DNA from: JBFGFG01 sp041627475
GTDB taxonomy: Bacteria > Actinomycetota > Nitriliruptoria > Nitriliruptorales > Nitriliruptoraceae
NCBI GenBank assembly: GCA_041627475.1
Contig: JBFKQZ010000101.1
Span: 1 to 10,374 of the forward strand
DNA length: 10,374 nucleotides
Direction of reading: 5' to 3'
Shown: positions 1-5,797 of the stretch, piece after piece
How positions within the stretch are numbered: the first letter of the stretch is position 1
Layout: every line of letters starts with the position of its first letter
Translations under genes and position numbers: made by a program
The notes under the pieces: model-generated
Seen by the model: only the letters and a program-made list of their open reading frames with translations
What the model was told of the DNA's origin: nothing
Databases searched by the model: none

Positions 1-23
1 CTCCCACCTCCCAGGAGGACCAC

Positions 24-449
24 ATGACAACCCCGACCACCCCTCCCACCGATCATCTCGTCGCCGTCGTCGACACGGCCACGGACGCATCGACCATCCC
101 GGTCGCGCGTTCGGCCGTGCGCGGCGGTGCGCGTGCCACCGTCCTCGTCAGCCTCGGTCGGCAGGACCAGCAGCACATCCGCGAGTTCGCCGAGGCCGAG
201 CACATCTCGGCCGGCGAGGCGGAGTCCCGCTACCTCGCTGCCCTCGACGGCGACATCCGTCGTGAGCTCGGCGAGGACACCGTGATCCACGTGACCGGCC
301 CGGCCGGCACCGGTGCCCGGGCCGTGGCGTCCATCGCCGCCGACGCGACCCCGGTCGCGATCCCGAGCAACCTCGCCAGGCACCGCAGCTGGCGCCGTGC
401 GCTTCGCCGCACCTCCGTGCCGGTCACCGTCACGCCGTCCGCAGCCTGA
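24..449 (+). CDS. UspA-like small protein (hypothetical)
   Basis: This is a 141-residue soluble protein. An N-terminal hydrophobic strand (VAVVD, near residues 13-17) is followed by a helix and a second strand (ATVLVSLG, near 38-45). A C-terminal ADATPVAIPS...SVPVTVTP pattern resembles the end of universal stress proteins, where a strand is followed by a basic segment and a closing 'PVxV' strand. The usual ATP-binding G-x2-G-x9-G-S/T motif is not visible, so any UspA relationship is to a non-canonical, probably non-ATP-binding form. The start is well supported: AGGAGG at 13-18 lies five bases before the ATG. The gene stands alone and is closed by the strong hairpin at 464-497. It lies outside the integrative element, so it marks the left chromosomal flank. 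The coding call is firm; the family call rests on fold pattern only. Confidence 0.75.
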   Translation: MTTPTTPPTDHLVAVVDTATDASTIPVARSAVRGGARATVLVSLGRQDQQHIREFAEAEHISAGEAESRYLAALDGDIRRELGEDTVIHVTGPAGTGARAVASIAADATPVAIPSNLARHRSWRRALRRTSVPVTVTPSAA

Positions 450-463
450 CGCCGGACGACGCA

Positions 464-497
464 GCAACGGCCCGACGCCTTCGCGTCGGGCCGTTGC
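464..497 (+). terminator. Intrinsic terminator of the UspA-like gene
   Basis: A perfect 15-bp stem (464-478 with 483-497) closes a four-base CTTC loop, 15 bases after the stop codon at 447-449. There is no T-run, which is common for actinobacterial terminators. Confidence 0.8.
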
Positions 498-692
498 GCG
501 TCCGCGCCCGGACCGGAGGTGTGGGCGGGTAGCACGCTGCATGGCTGGTGACTGACAGCGCACCTCAGGCTGACACCGTTGCGAGCGCGATCGCGGAGAT
601 CGCCGTTGCAGGCTGCCCGGGTCATCGACGCAGCCGCGGCCGGTGGCGATGTGGGTGGTGCGAACCACCACACGGTCTTCGCGATCACGTTC
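498..692. other. Intergenic stretch without a credible gene
   Basis: Several open frames cross this stretch on both strands. Their products are low-complexity Arg/Ala/Ser/Pro-rich peptides that lack a ribosome site or a recognisable fold, and some run on into the tRNA fragment at 727-773. I see no gene here. Confidence 0.5.
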
Positions 693-714
693 GGGGGCTT
701 CTCGCGAAGTCCCC
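693..714 (-). terminator. Probable original terminator of tRNA-Gly(CCC), now separated from it
   Basis: A nine-pair stem (693-701 with 706-714, one G-T pair) closes a four-base loop. It lies just outside the left 52-bp repeat. Before insertion, this sequence would have followed the tRNA 3' end by about a dozen bases on the minus strand. Its role as the tRNA's native terminator is inferred from that geometry; no T-run is present. Confidence 0.5.
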
Positions 715-721
715 ACGGACG

Positions 722-773
722 GACGGAGCGGGTGAAGGGAATCGAACCCTCGTCACCAGCTTGGGAAGCTGGG
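722..773. repeat. Left attachment site (52-bp direct repeat, tRNA-Gly 3' fragment)
   Basis: This is identical to 4187-4238. Positions 727-773 match 47 nt of tRNA-Gly, from the 5' side of the anticodon arm to the discriminator base on the minus strand; 722-726 match five bases beyond the tRNA end. The match breaks at 721 and 774. The fragment lacks the tRNA 5' half and cannot fold as a complete tRNA. Confidence 0.9.
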
Positions 774-1436
774 AAGACAGTTCCTGCTGGGTGCGCAGAC
801 CTGCGGGAACGGGGTGCAAGGCCTCGTTCCGCCCTTCGCGGGTGGGCACGGGTGGGCAAGAGTGAGCAGGAATCGTGGCACGTACGTGGTACGTCTCCCG
901 AAGGGCTCGCCGACGGCGCACCGAATGGTCCCTACCTGGCTGCTGGAGGGTGGGGAGGCCAGCCCAGCTCGGCCCCGGGGAAGTTCGCCAGCGGGGGTGG
1001 CCGGTGGCGCAACAACAAACGACCGCAGGAGTCCTCATCGCCGGGCGCACCAACGTGTATCGCTCTGCGGGCCGGCCCCGCCGATCAACTCAGATTGGCG
1101 GTTATCGATTGCCGACCAACTCGTCGGACCGCAAGGCCCAAAGTTGGCATGTAAGCAAGCCCTTCGGGCACGCGATCAGGTGCTGCCAACACGGCCGCGG
1201 ATCGTGGGACCCCTTCCTCCCGCAAGCCGACACGACGTTCGAGCTGCTGGCGCAACCCACGCTGCGATCGGCCGTCTCCGCCTGGAGTCAGGCCAGGCCC
1301 GCGTCGTCCATGCGAGCGCGACGTCAGGCTCGTGTGGAAGTGGTCGCATCGCCGGTCAGTGCCGCTGGTTCAGACTGAGTGCACCTTCCGCATGGCAGGA
1401 TGTTCGACAGGTCATCGGACAGTGTGGGGGAGTTGT
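774..1436. other. Gene-poor stretch inside the left end of the element
   Basis: The longest plus-strand frames here (a GTG start at 875 running to 1378, and a frame from 814) give Arg/Ser/Trp-rich products with no coherent hydrophobic pattern and no family resemblance. A perfect 10-bp palindrome CACGTACGTG lies at 879-888, and a near-perfect GTTCCTGC...GCGGGAAC inverted repeat at 780-787/803-810. It may be attachment-site flank or decayed coding sequence. Confidence 0.45.
841..870 (+). repeat. Three tandem 10-bp repeats near the left attachment site
   Basis: Three imperfect copies in exact 10-bp register: GGTGGGCACG, GGTGGGCAAG and AGTGAGCAGG. They lie 68 bp inside the left end of the element. 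Spacing of one helical turn on one side of an attachment site suits integrase arm-type or accessory-protein sites. That role is an inference from position. Confidence 0.4.
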
Positions 1437-1874
1437 TTGGAGCGTGCGACCGACACGCGCCGTCAGCGGCTCGAGCAAATCCTCGTCGCGATGCGCGACA
1501 GCCGTCTGGACCTCGCCGAACTGGGGTCGTGCCTATCGGCCTATCGCGAGTTCACGCTCAGCGTCCACCCCGCCGTGGAGCCGGAACTGGCGATGTACTT
1601 CTCCGAGTTCACCGCGGGTGGTCTTGTGCATCGCGAGATCTTCGAACATGGCGGCGTAGTCGAGGGTCTTTGCACAGTCCTCCACGAGCGCAGCGACGAG
1701 TTCGACAGCGACCTTCGTGATCGAGCCTTCGGGATGGTGCACCGTGAGCGTGCGCGCCTGCAGGATGCGGCCGCAGCGATGCTTGAGGTGCTTCAGGAAC
1801 CACCGCGGGAACTCGGGCCGGGCGAGCTGCCGGATCGCTACCGCTGGTGGCGCGACGAGGACCCTGATGCGTGA
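1437..1874 (+). CDS. Hypothetical all-helical acidic protein
   Basis: I do not recognise this 145-residue protein. It is soluble, acidic, leucine- and glutamate-rich and looks almost wholly alpha-helical, with long amphipathic stretches such as RQRLEQILVAMRDSRLDLAEL near the start and RDRAFGMVHRERARLQDAAA in the second half. It ends in a charged tail with WW (PDRYRWWRDEDPDA). There is no signal peptide or membrane segment. Codon use is normal for high-GC coding DNA, which supports it being real. The frame is open upstream, with possible starts at ATG 1392 and GTG 1422. I prefer TTG 1437 because GGGGGAG at 1426-1432 lies just before it and protein-like composition begins there. It lies inside the integrative element. 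It could be a DNA-binding or regulatory accessory protein, but nothing in the sequence shows that. Confidence 0.6.
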   Translation: MERATDTRRQRLEQILVAMRDSRLDLAELGSCLSAYREFTLSVHPAVEPELAMYFSEFTAGGLVHREIFEHGGVVEGLCTVLHERSDEFDSDLRDRAFGMVHRERARLQDAAAAMLEVLQEPPRELGPGELPDRYRWWRDEDPDA

Positions 1875-2001
1875 GCGCCGTCGTGTTCAGCGTCCGACCC
1901 GGATGCGCTTCCGCGTGACGTTCAAGGATCTACGGTGGCCAGCCAACCCTCGCAACGCCCTTGGTGGACGAGCAGCCCGGATGTTCTTGTCGAGCACCTA
2001 G
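1867..2001 (+). CDS. Possible small basic protein overlapping the preceding gene
   Basis: This 44-codon frame is rich in Arg (MRERRRVQRPTRMRFR at the start) and has no recognised family. Its ATG overlaps the stop of the previous gene by eight bases (ATGCGTGA), and GAGGA at 1857-1861 lies five bases before it, a layout typical of translational coupling. The C-terminal part is low in information and could be non-coding. Size, charge and position would suit a small DNA-binding accessory protein of the element, but that is only a guess. Confidence 0.35.
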   Translation: MRERRRVQRPTRMRFRVTFKDLRWPANPRNALGGRAARMFLSST

Positions 2002-2368
2002 GCATTGCAGGAACGCCCGCTCTGGTCCGCCTCAACGGCGTTCGTCGCTGCGTGTTACAAGCTGTTCAGTCCACGGTTTGTACACCATCCATCACACCTG
2101 ACTGCCGAACTCAAGCCCGCCCGGGTTCGGCCGTGAGTGTTGGTGGATGGGCACAAACCCGGGAGGCGTCGCCGCACGAGACTGGTCCGATGTAGGCGTC
2201 CCGTATCGCCGGTCGTTCGTATCGAGTCCTGGCGGTCAGTCGTGGCGGTCTTCAACCTGGACTGTTTGCCGGGCCGTTGACACATAGCCGGACGGGGCGG
2301 TTTCGCGTTCGCAGCCTTGCGTGCCTGTTCCGCTGCAACTAGGCCGGAATCGGCGGCTTGGAGGGATC
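2002..2368. other. Intergenic region upstream of the cupredoxin lipoprotein
   Basis: No convincing gene lies in these 367 bases. They hold the large inverted repeat at 2075-2159 and a perfect -35-like hexamer TTGACA at 2277-2282. No good -10 lies at 16-18 bp from it (the sequence there is TTTCGC-like), so the promoter is only tentative. Confidence 0.5.
2075..2159. repeat. Long imperfect inverted repeat (potential hairpin)
   Basis: The outer arms GGTTTGT (2075-2081) and ACAAACC (2153-2159) pair perfectly. CCATCCA (2085-2091) pairs with TGGATGG (2144-2150). Further partial pairing follows (CA-rich left arm with GTGTT at 2137-2141), then an inner stem GCCGAAC (2104-2110) with GTTCGGC (2125-2131). 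Together they make a long interrupted hairpin of 85 nt in a gene-free region. Function is unknown; it could be a terminator, a structured leader or a recombination or replication site. Confidence 0.55.
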
Positions 2369-3001
2369 ATGCGACAGAGACGACTGTTCCGACGGTTCGC
2401 GGCGATGACGCTGGCACTGTCGATCGTGCTGACCGCCTGCACCGACGGCGACGGCGACGGCGACGATGCGGCTGCGGCAGCGCCGGGCGCTGCCGAGGGG
2501 AGCACCGAGCCGTCCGAGCCCGAGGAGACGACCGCGCCCGAGCCGTCCGAGGCACCGATCGATGGCCCGGTCGTCGTCGGTCTGACGGACTTCGCTTTCG
2601 TCGATCTGCCGGCGGCCGTGCCGTCTGGGACTCGCTTCACCGTCGAGAACCTGAGCGAGCGGGAGGTCCACGAGTTCGTCGCGATCAAGCTCCCGGACGA
2701 CGAGCAGCGGCCGGTCGGGGAGATCGTCGCGCTCCCCGCAGACGAGTTCAGGGACTTCTTTCGAATGGCTCGAGTCGTCCTCGTCCAAGCGCCGGGTTCC
2801 GATGAGATCATCCGGTCGATGGCGACCGGCAGGGTCACCGAGGCGGGCCGCTACATGGTGATCTGCACCGTTCCGACTGGCGTCGACCCGGACGAGTACA
2901 TCGAGGCGACCCGCCGCACGCAGGGCAAGCCCAACGTCGAGGGGGGTCCACCGCACTACGAGAACGGCATGTGGGGCGAGTTCGAGGTCACCGAGGGCTG
3001 A
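2369..3001 (+). CDS. Cupredoxin-like (type 1 copper) lipoprotein
   Basis: A 210-residue secreted lipoprotein. The basic N-terminus and hydrophobic stretch (about residues 11-22) end in lipobox LTAC, so lipidation would fall on Cys24. A disordered acidic linker (GDGDGDD, then Pro/Glu/Thr-rich) follows to about residue 65. The globular domain (66-210) reads as a cupredoxin: a strand with VHEF (His101), YMVICTVP (Cys166), then PPHYENGMWGEFEV (His196, Met201). These four residues match the His-Cys-His-Met ligand set of type 1 blue copper sites. The Cys-to-His spacing is 30 residues, far longer than in plastocyanin or azurin, where it is only a few. The ATG has GGAGGG (2360-2365) before it; an in-frame start at 2321 would spoil the signal peptide. 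It probably carries electrons or binds copper at the outer membrane face. It lies in the element, directly before the integrase. Confidence 0.8.
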   Translation: MRQRRLFRRFAAMTLALSIVLTACTDGDGDGDDAAAAAPGAAEGSTEPSEPEETTAPEPSEAPIDGPVVVGLTDFAFVDLPAAVPSGTRFTVENLSEREVHEFVAIKLPDDEQRPVGEIVALPADEFRDFFRMARVVLVQAPGSDEIIRSMATGRVTEAGRYMVICTVPTGVDPDEYIEATRRTQGKPNVEGGPPHYENGMWGEFEVTEG

Positions 3002-3026
3002 GCTCGTCCGCGGGCCGAGCGCCCGG

Positions 3027-4115
3027 ATGAAGGACCGAAGCGGGAAGATGCGGGCGCTCGGCACCTTCCGGACGAAGCAGGAGGCTGACGCCGCACTGAG
3101 CCACGCCCGCACGGACATGGATCGCGGACGGAGGCTGTTCCATGAGGGGGAGACGATCCGCTTCTCCGACTATGCCGAACACTGGATCAAGAACCACCCG
3201 AAGGGTCTTGCTGCGACCACGCTCGAGCTCTACGAGCAGCTGTACCGAACCCACATCGAACAAGCGTTCGGCGCCTACATGCTGGCTCAGATCTCGAGTT
3301 ACCTCGTGGACAACTGGTTCGCTGAGCTCGGTCGTTCCACCGGCCCTGCAGCGCAGGCGAACGCCTACAAGCTATTGCGGGCGGTCTTGACGACCGCCGT
3401 CAAGCATGAGCTGATCCCGAAGTCACCGTGCCGTGTGAAGAACGGAGGTGCGCCGTCTCTCCCGGAGCGGCCGCTCATGTCGCTGGATGACATGGAGCGG
3501 CTGGCCGCCGCGATGCCCGACAACCTGCGCTGTGCCGTCGTGATCACCTTCTGGGCACACCTCCGCAAGGGCGAGCTGCTGGCGCTGCGGCGGTCGGATG
3601 TCGACCTCGGGCGGCGCACGCTCCGTGTCGAGCGCTCGATAGTGCGAACGAAGCAGGGCCCGAAGGAGAAGGGCACGAAGACTGAAGTCTGCCGCACAGT
3701 GCACCTTCCTACCCAGGCTGTGGGTGATCTGAGGAGGCACTTGGCCCTCGCCCCGCCCGGGCTGCCGTCCGCCCCTCTGTTCTGGCATGAGTCCGGCTCT
3801 GAACTGCGCCGGCATCATCTCGACTACGCATGGAAGCGGGCTCGTCGCGACCTGGAGCTCACCGAGTTCCGGTTCCACGACCTGAGGCACGCTGGTCTCA
3901 CGTATGTCGCGCAGTGGGGAGCGAGCCTTCGCCTACTTCAGCAGCGAGCCGGCCACAAGACAGTGGCCGCCGCGATGAACTACCAGCGCTACGCCGAGTC
4001 GCATGACCGTGATCTCGCCGACCGGATGTCGGACTCTCTGACTGCAGCCCGAGTCGTCGCTCCCGAATCTGATCATGGCACGTCCATGGCACACGGGTCG
4101 GAGTCGGCCCGATAG
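3027..4115 (+). CDS. Tyrosine-type site-specific integrase, N-terminus truncated
   Basis: The protein catalyses integration (and, with helpers, excision) by strand exchange at the tRNA-Gly attachment site. From ATG 3027 it has 362 residues. The tail of the arm-type DNA-binding domain (KMRALGTFRTKQEADAAL, about 7-24) is followed by a SAM-like core-binding domain (about 43-135) and the catalytic domain (about 150-337). Catalytic residues are present: Arg180 (HLRKGEL), Lys218 (GTKTEVCRTV), His284 and Arg287 (FHDLRH), His310 (RAGH), and nucleophile Tyr319 (MNYQRY; Tyr322 is the alternative). Relatives usually carry some 20 further residues before the arm-domain tail. Here the frame runs open upstream to a stop at 2859 with no ATG, GTG or TTG, and that extension does not look like integrase. 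The ribosome site before 3027 is poor. It sits beside the tRNA, with its stop 76 bases from the tRNA 3' end. Activity is uncertain because of the missing N-terminus. Confidence 0.9.
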   Translation: MKDRSGKMRALGTFRTKQEADAALSHARTDMDRGRRLFHEGETIRFSDYAEHWIKNHPKGLAATTLELYEQLYRTHIEQAFGAYMLAQISSYLVDNWFAELGRSTGPAAQANAYKLLRAVLTTAVKHELIPKSPCRVKNGGAPSLPERPLMSLDDMERLAAAMPDNLRCAVVITFWAHLRKGELLALRRSDVDLGRRTLRVERSIVRTKQGPKEKGTKTEVCRTVHLPTQAVGDLRRHLALAPPGLPSAPLFWHESGSELRRHHLDYAWKRARRDLELTEFRFHDLRHAGLTYVAQWGASLRLLQQRAGHKTVAAAMNYQRYAESHDRDLADRMSDSLTAARVVAPESDHGTSMAHGSESAR

Positions 4116-4139
4116 TGGCCAACTCCGTCAGGAACGCAA

Positions 4140-4169
4140 ACAGCCCCTCCGTTGCAGCAGAGGGGCTGT
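4140..4169. terminator. Bidirectional terminator between integrase and tRNA-Gly
   Basis: A perfect 10-bp stem (4140-4149 with 4160-4169) closes a 10-base loop. It lies 25 bases after the integrase stop and about 22 bases after the tRNA 3' end on the other strand. In the minus direction the stem is followed by TTTG, so it suits the tRNA transcript best. The element thus supplies the tRNA with a new terminator. Confidence 0.65.
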
Positions 4170-4186
4170 ACGCGGCCATCGAGCTC

Positions 4187-4238
4187 GACGGAGCGGGTGA
4201 AGGGAATCGAACCCTCGTCACCAGCTTGGGAAGCTGGG
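4187..4238. repeat. Right attachment site (52-bp direct repeat inside tRNA-Gly)
   Basis: This is identical to 722-773. It covers the tRNA from just before the anticodon stem to its 3' end plus five further bases. Insertion therefore restores an intact tRNA, as expected for a tRNA-targeting integrase. The match breaks at 4186 and 4239. Confidence 0.9.
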
Positions 4239-4262
4239 GCTCTACCATTGAGCTACACCCGC
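4192..4262 (-). tRNA. tRNA-Gly (anticodon CCC)
   Basis: The minus strand folds into a full cloverleaf of 71 nt. The 7-bp acceptor stem GCGGGTG/CACCCGC has a discriminator T. The D arm is GCTC-AATGGTA-GAGC. The anticodon arm is CCAGC-TTCCCAA-GCTGG, with anticodon CCC at 4228-4230, reading GGG glycine codons. A 4-nt variable loop precedes a T arm with loop TTCGATT. The 3' CCA is not encoded (CCG follows). The gene is intact although it is the integration target, because the element rebuilt its 3' half. A minus-strand promoter lies at 4299-4327. Confidence 0.96.
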
Positions 4263-4269
4263 GGGCGGT

Positions 4270-4287
4270 CCCGACGTGTCCGTCGGG
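4270..4287 (-). terminator. Hairpin between the GGDEF-like gene and tRNA-Gly
   Basis: A perfect 7-bp stem (CCCGACG with CGTCGGG) closes a four-base loop, about 50 bases after the upstream gene's stop and 7 bases before the tRNA 5' end. It could terminate the upstream gene or form the 5' leader of the tRNA precursor. The predicted tRNA start site falls just upstream of it, which favours the leader reading. Confidence 0.4.
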
Positions 4288-4298
4288 CGCGGCGGCCG

Positions 4299-4327
4299 AG
4301 ACTACGAGGCCCCGGACGCAGCGGCAA
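4299..4327 (-). promoter_or_regulatory. Promoter of tRNA-Gly
   Basis: On the minus strand, -35 TTGCCG (4327-4322) and -10 TAGTCT (4304-4299) are separated by exactly 17 bp. They start nine bases after the stop of the preceding gene. Transcription would begin near 4292, about 30 bases before the mature tRNA end. Confidence 0.55.
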
Positions 4328-4336
4328 ACGCGCAGG

Positions 4337-5140
4337 TCAGCCGCGTGCGGCGGCCTCGGGGTGCTCGTGGCGGACGACTGCGGCGAGCTGGTCGAGCAGG
4401 AGCTGGATCGCGGCGTCGTCCTCGGGGTGGCTCAGCGAGCGGACCTCGGCGTCGACGTGCGTGGCCTCCTGCTCCAGGCGCTCGGCGATCTTCGTCGCGG
4501 CGACCTCGGCCCCGGCGGCCGGGGTCTCGGGCAGGACGGTCACGACCAGGTCGGTGCCCTCCATGGTGACACGGCCCGGCTCGTCGACGGTGCGGACGGA
4601 GGCCCGCACGACGTCGCCGATCTGGCGTCGGGTGGCCCGGACGTCGTTGGCCAGGGTGAAGCGGACCGTCACGACGGAGAAGCGCGAGCCGTAGCGCTGC
4701 GCCCGCGCGTACTCGTTGCTCAGCTGCTCGTGCAGGCCGCGAGCGTTGAGCAGTTCGGAGTCGTCGTCGCGGACGTCGAAGCGGTCGAGCTTGACGATGC
4801 CAGCGGTCACGACGCTCGCCGCCCAGCCACCGAGCGTGCCGAACACGACGTAGCCGAGCGTCTGCGCGAGCACGCGGTTCTGCAGTGCGGCCCAGCCGAA
4901 CTGCTGGATGTCGGGCGTGCGCAGCCACACGTACCCCGCAGCGGCGAGCAGCGCCGCCGGGATGCCCCAGCGGATGCCGCCGAGCACTGCGGCCACGAAG
5001 ACCGGCAGGAACAGGATGACGGCGAGCACCTCGGCCGGGTCGTAGGCGCGCAGGACCAGCACCAGCGCGGTCACGATCAGGACCGCCGAGCCTGCCCCGA
5101 GGAGCAGCAGCCTCGACTGCTGGTAGTTCGGCGTCGCCAT
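4337..5140 (-). CDS. Membrane protein with degenerate GGDEF-like domain
   Basis: A 267-residue protein. Hydrophobic segments at about residues 10-30, 37-56, 59-72 and 90-115 suggest four membrane helices. The cytoplasmic part from about 124 begins DDDSELLNARGLHEQL, which echoes the 'DxLTGLxNRR' opening of GGDEF domains, continues with a typical ARAQRYGSRFSVVTVRF strand, and near 192-205 reads TMEGTDLVVTVLPET where active diguanylate cyclases have RxGGDEFxxLLP. The signature is thus replaced by EGTDL, so cyclic-di-GMP synthesis is unlikely; nucleotide sensing, or a purely structural role, is possible. The ATG has CGGAG about eight bases upstream. It is divergent from the gene at 5238 and read towards the tRNA. 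The domain call rests on pattern likeness and should be checked by profile search. Confidence 0.72.
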   Translation of the reverse strand: MATPNYQQSRLLLLGAGSAVLIVTALVLVLRAYDPAEVLAVILFLPVFVAAVLGGIRWGIPAALLAAAGYVWLRTPDIQQFGWAALQNRVLAQTLGYVVFGTLGGWAASVVTAGIVKLDRFDVRDDDSELLNARGLHEQLSNEYARAQRYGSRFSVVTVRFTLANDVRATRRQIGDVVRASVRTVDEPGRVTMEGTDLVVTVLPETPAAGAEVAATKIAERLEQEATHVDAEVRSLSHPEDDAAIQLLLDQLAAVVRHEHPEAAARG

Positions 5141-5237
5141 TGCTGTGCTCCGTCCGGCATTGTCGCGAGGATGGCCTGGTGGCGCAGTATTGCATGGATC
5201 GACGCCGACCGCGTCGACGCAGGGCTACGGTGCGCGC

Positions 5238-5738
5238 ATGGTCACTGTGCTCAAGCGTCGGCTCGCGATGGTCGCCCTCGTCGGCGTCCTCGTCATCCCG
5301 ATCCTGACGGTCAACAACCAGGGGCTCTCGCACCTGCTGTTCTGCGAGGCGACCGTCGAGGAGCAGTTCGCGCTCGGCTCGATGGTCGAGGGCGAGCCGC
5401 CGCCGGTGACGTCCTCGACGAGCCTCGACGCGGACGATCCAGAGGTCCGGTTCGAGGGCGCCGAGGAGATCGCGAAGGTCTGCCAGGGAGTGCGTGCATC
5501 CGTGAGTGCCGTCCCCCTGCCCGACGACCGGGTCAGCCTGACCGTCACGATCATCAACGACTCGGCGCTGCCGTGGCAGGGGTCGGTGGGGCTGGCGGCC
5601 GAGGGCGAGACCAACGACGCGGACCTCACGGCCGTGCTGGGGGAGGTCCCGGCCGGCGGCGAGGAGTCCGCGACGATCGTGCTGCGCATCCTCCCGGGCC
5701 AGACCGAGATCAACGGGACGCTGCTGCTCGGTCCCTGA
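5238..5738 (+). CDS. Hypothetical membrane-anchored extracytoplasmic protein
   Basis: A 166-residue protein with a basic N-terminus (KRR) and one hydrophobic helix (about 9-25), so it is probably a signal anchor with the rest outside. The exterior part has an acidic linker (about 49-68), two cysteines (36 and 82) that could form a disulfide, and a C-terminal half of alternating strands (RVSLTVTIINDS, SATIVLRILPG) typical of small beta-sandwich domains. No family is recognised. I start it at ATG 5238 rather than the longer in-frame start at 5145, since the extra residues look non-coding. There is no Shine-Dalgarno site; a -10-like TACGGT at 5226-5231 lies seven bases before the ATG, so a leaderless transcript is plausible. 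It shares a short divergent promoter region with the GGDEF-like gene and precedes dcd by 59 bases. Confidence 0.7.
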   Translation: MVTVLKRRLAMVALVGVLVIPILTVNNQGLSHLLFCEATVEEQFALGSMVEGEPPPVTSSTSLDADDPEVRFEGAEEIAKVCQGVRASVSAVPLPDDRVSLTVTIINDSALPWQGSVGLAAEGETNDADLTAVLGEVPAGGEESATIVLRILPGQTEINGTLLLGP

Positions 5739-5797
5739 CGCCGCAGCGTGCGGCCCCGGCGCCTGTAGGGTGCGCTCGCCCGTCCGGAGGTCCGCTG

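Larger units (their letters stand above)
722..4238. mobile_element. Small integrative element in tRNA-Gly(CCC)
   Basis: The unit is bounded by a perfect 52-bp direct repeat (722-773 and 4187-4238), so its length is 3,465 bp. The right repeat is part of an intact tRNA-Gly gene. The left repeat is a tRNA fragment lacking the 5' half. A tyrosine recombinase gene lies directly beside the tRNA end, the usual layout of tRNA-targeted genomic islands. Cargo is a cupredoxin lipoprotein, an unknown helical protein and a tiny overlapping ORF. No excisionase, replication, transfer or capsid gene is visible, and the integrase lacks the start of its arm-binding domain. It may be a remnant after internal deletion, or a minimal element mobilised by a helper. 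Confidence 0.88.

Noticed and set aside
685..1053. Minus-strand frame containing LPKLVTRVRFPSPAP
   Set aside because: This peptide is the conceptual translation of the tRNA-Gly fragment, a well-known false product; a similar frame crosses the intact tRNA at 3898-4248.
875..1378. Plus-strand 167-codon frame from GTG 875 with an AGGA upstream
   Set aside because: The product is Arg/Ser/Trp-rich without a coherent fold pattern or family likeness. Possible decayed gene, but I cannot support it as coding.
2339..3118. Minus-strand 259-codon frame opposite the cupredoxin gene
   Set aside because: It mirrors the plus-strand gene, which has a ribosome site, a lipobox and copper ligands. Long antisense frames are expected in high-GC DNA.
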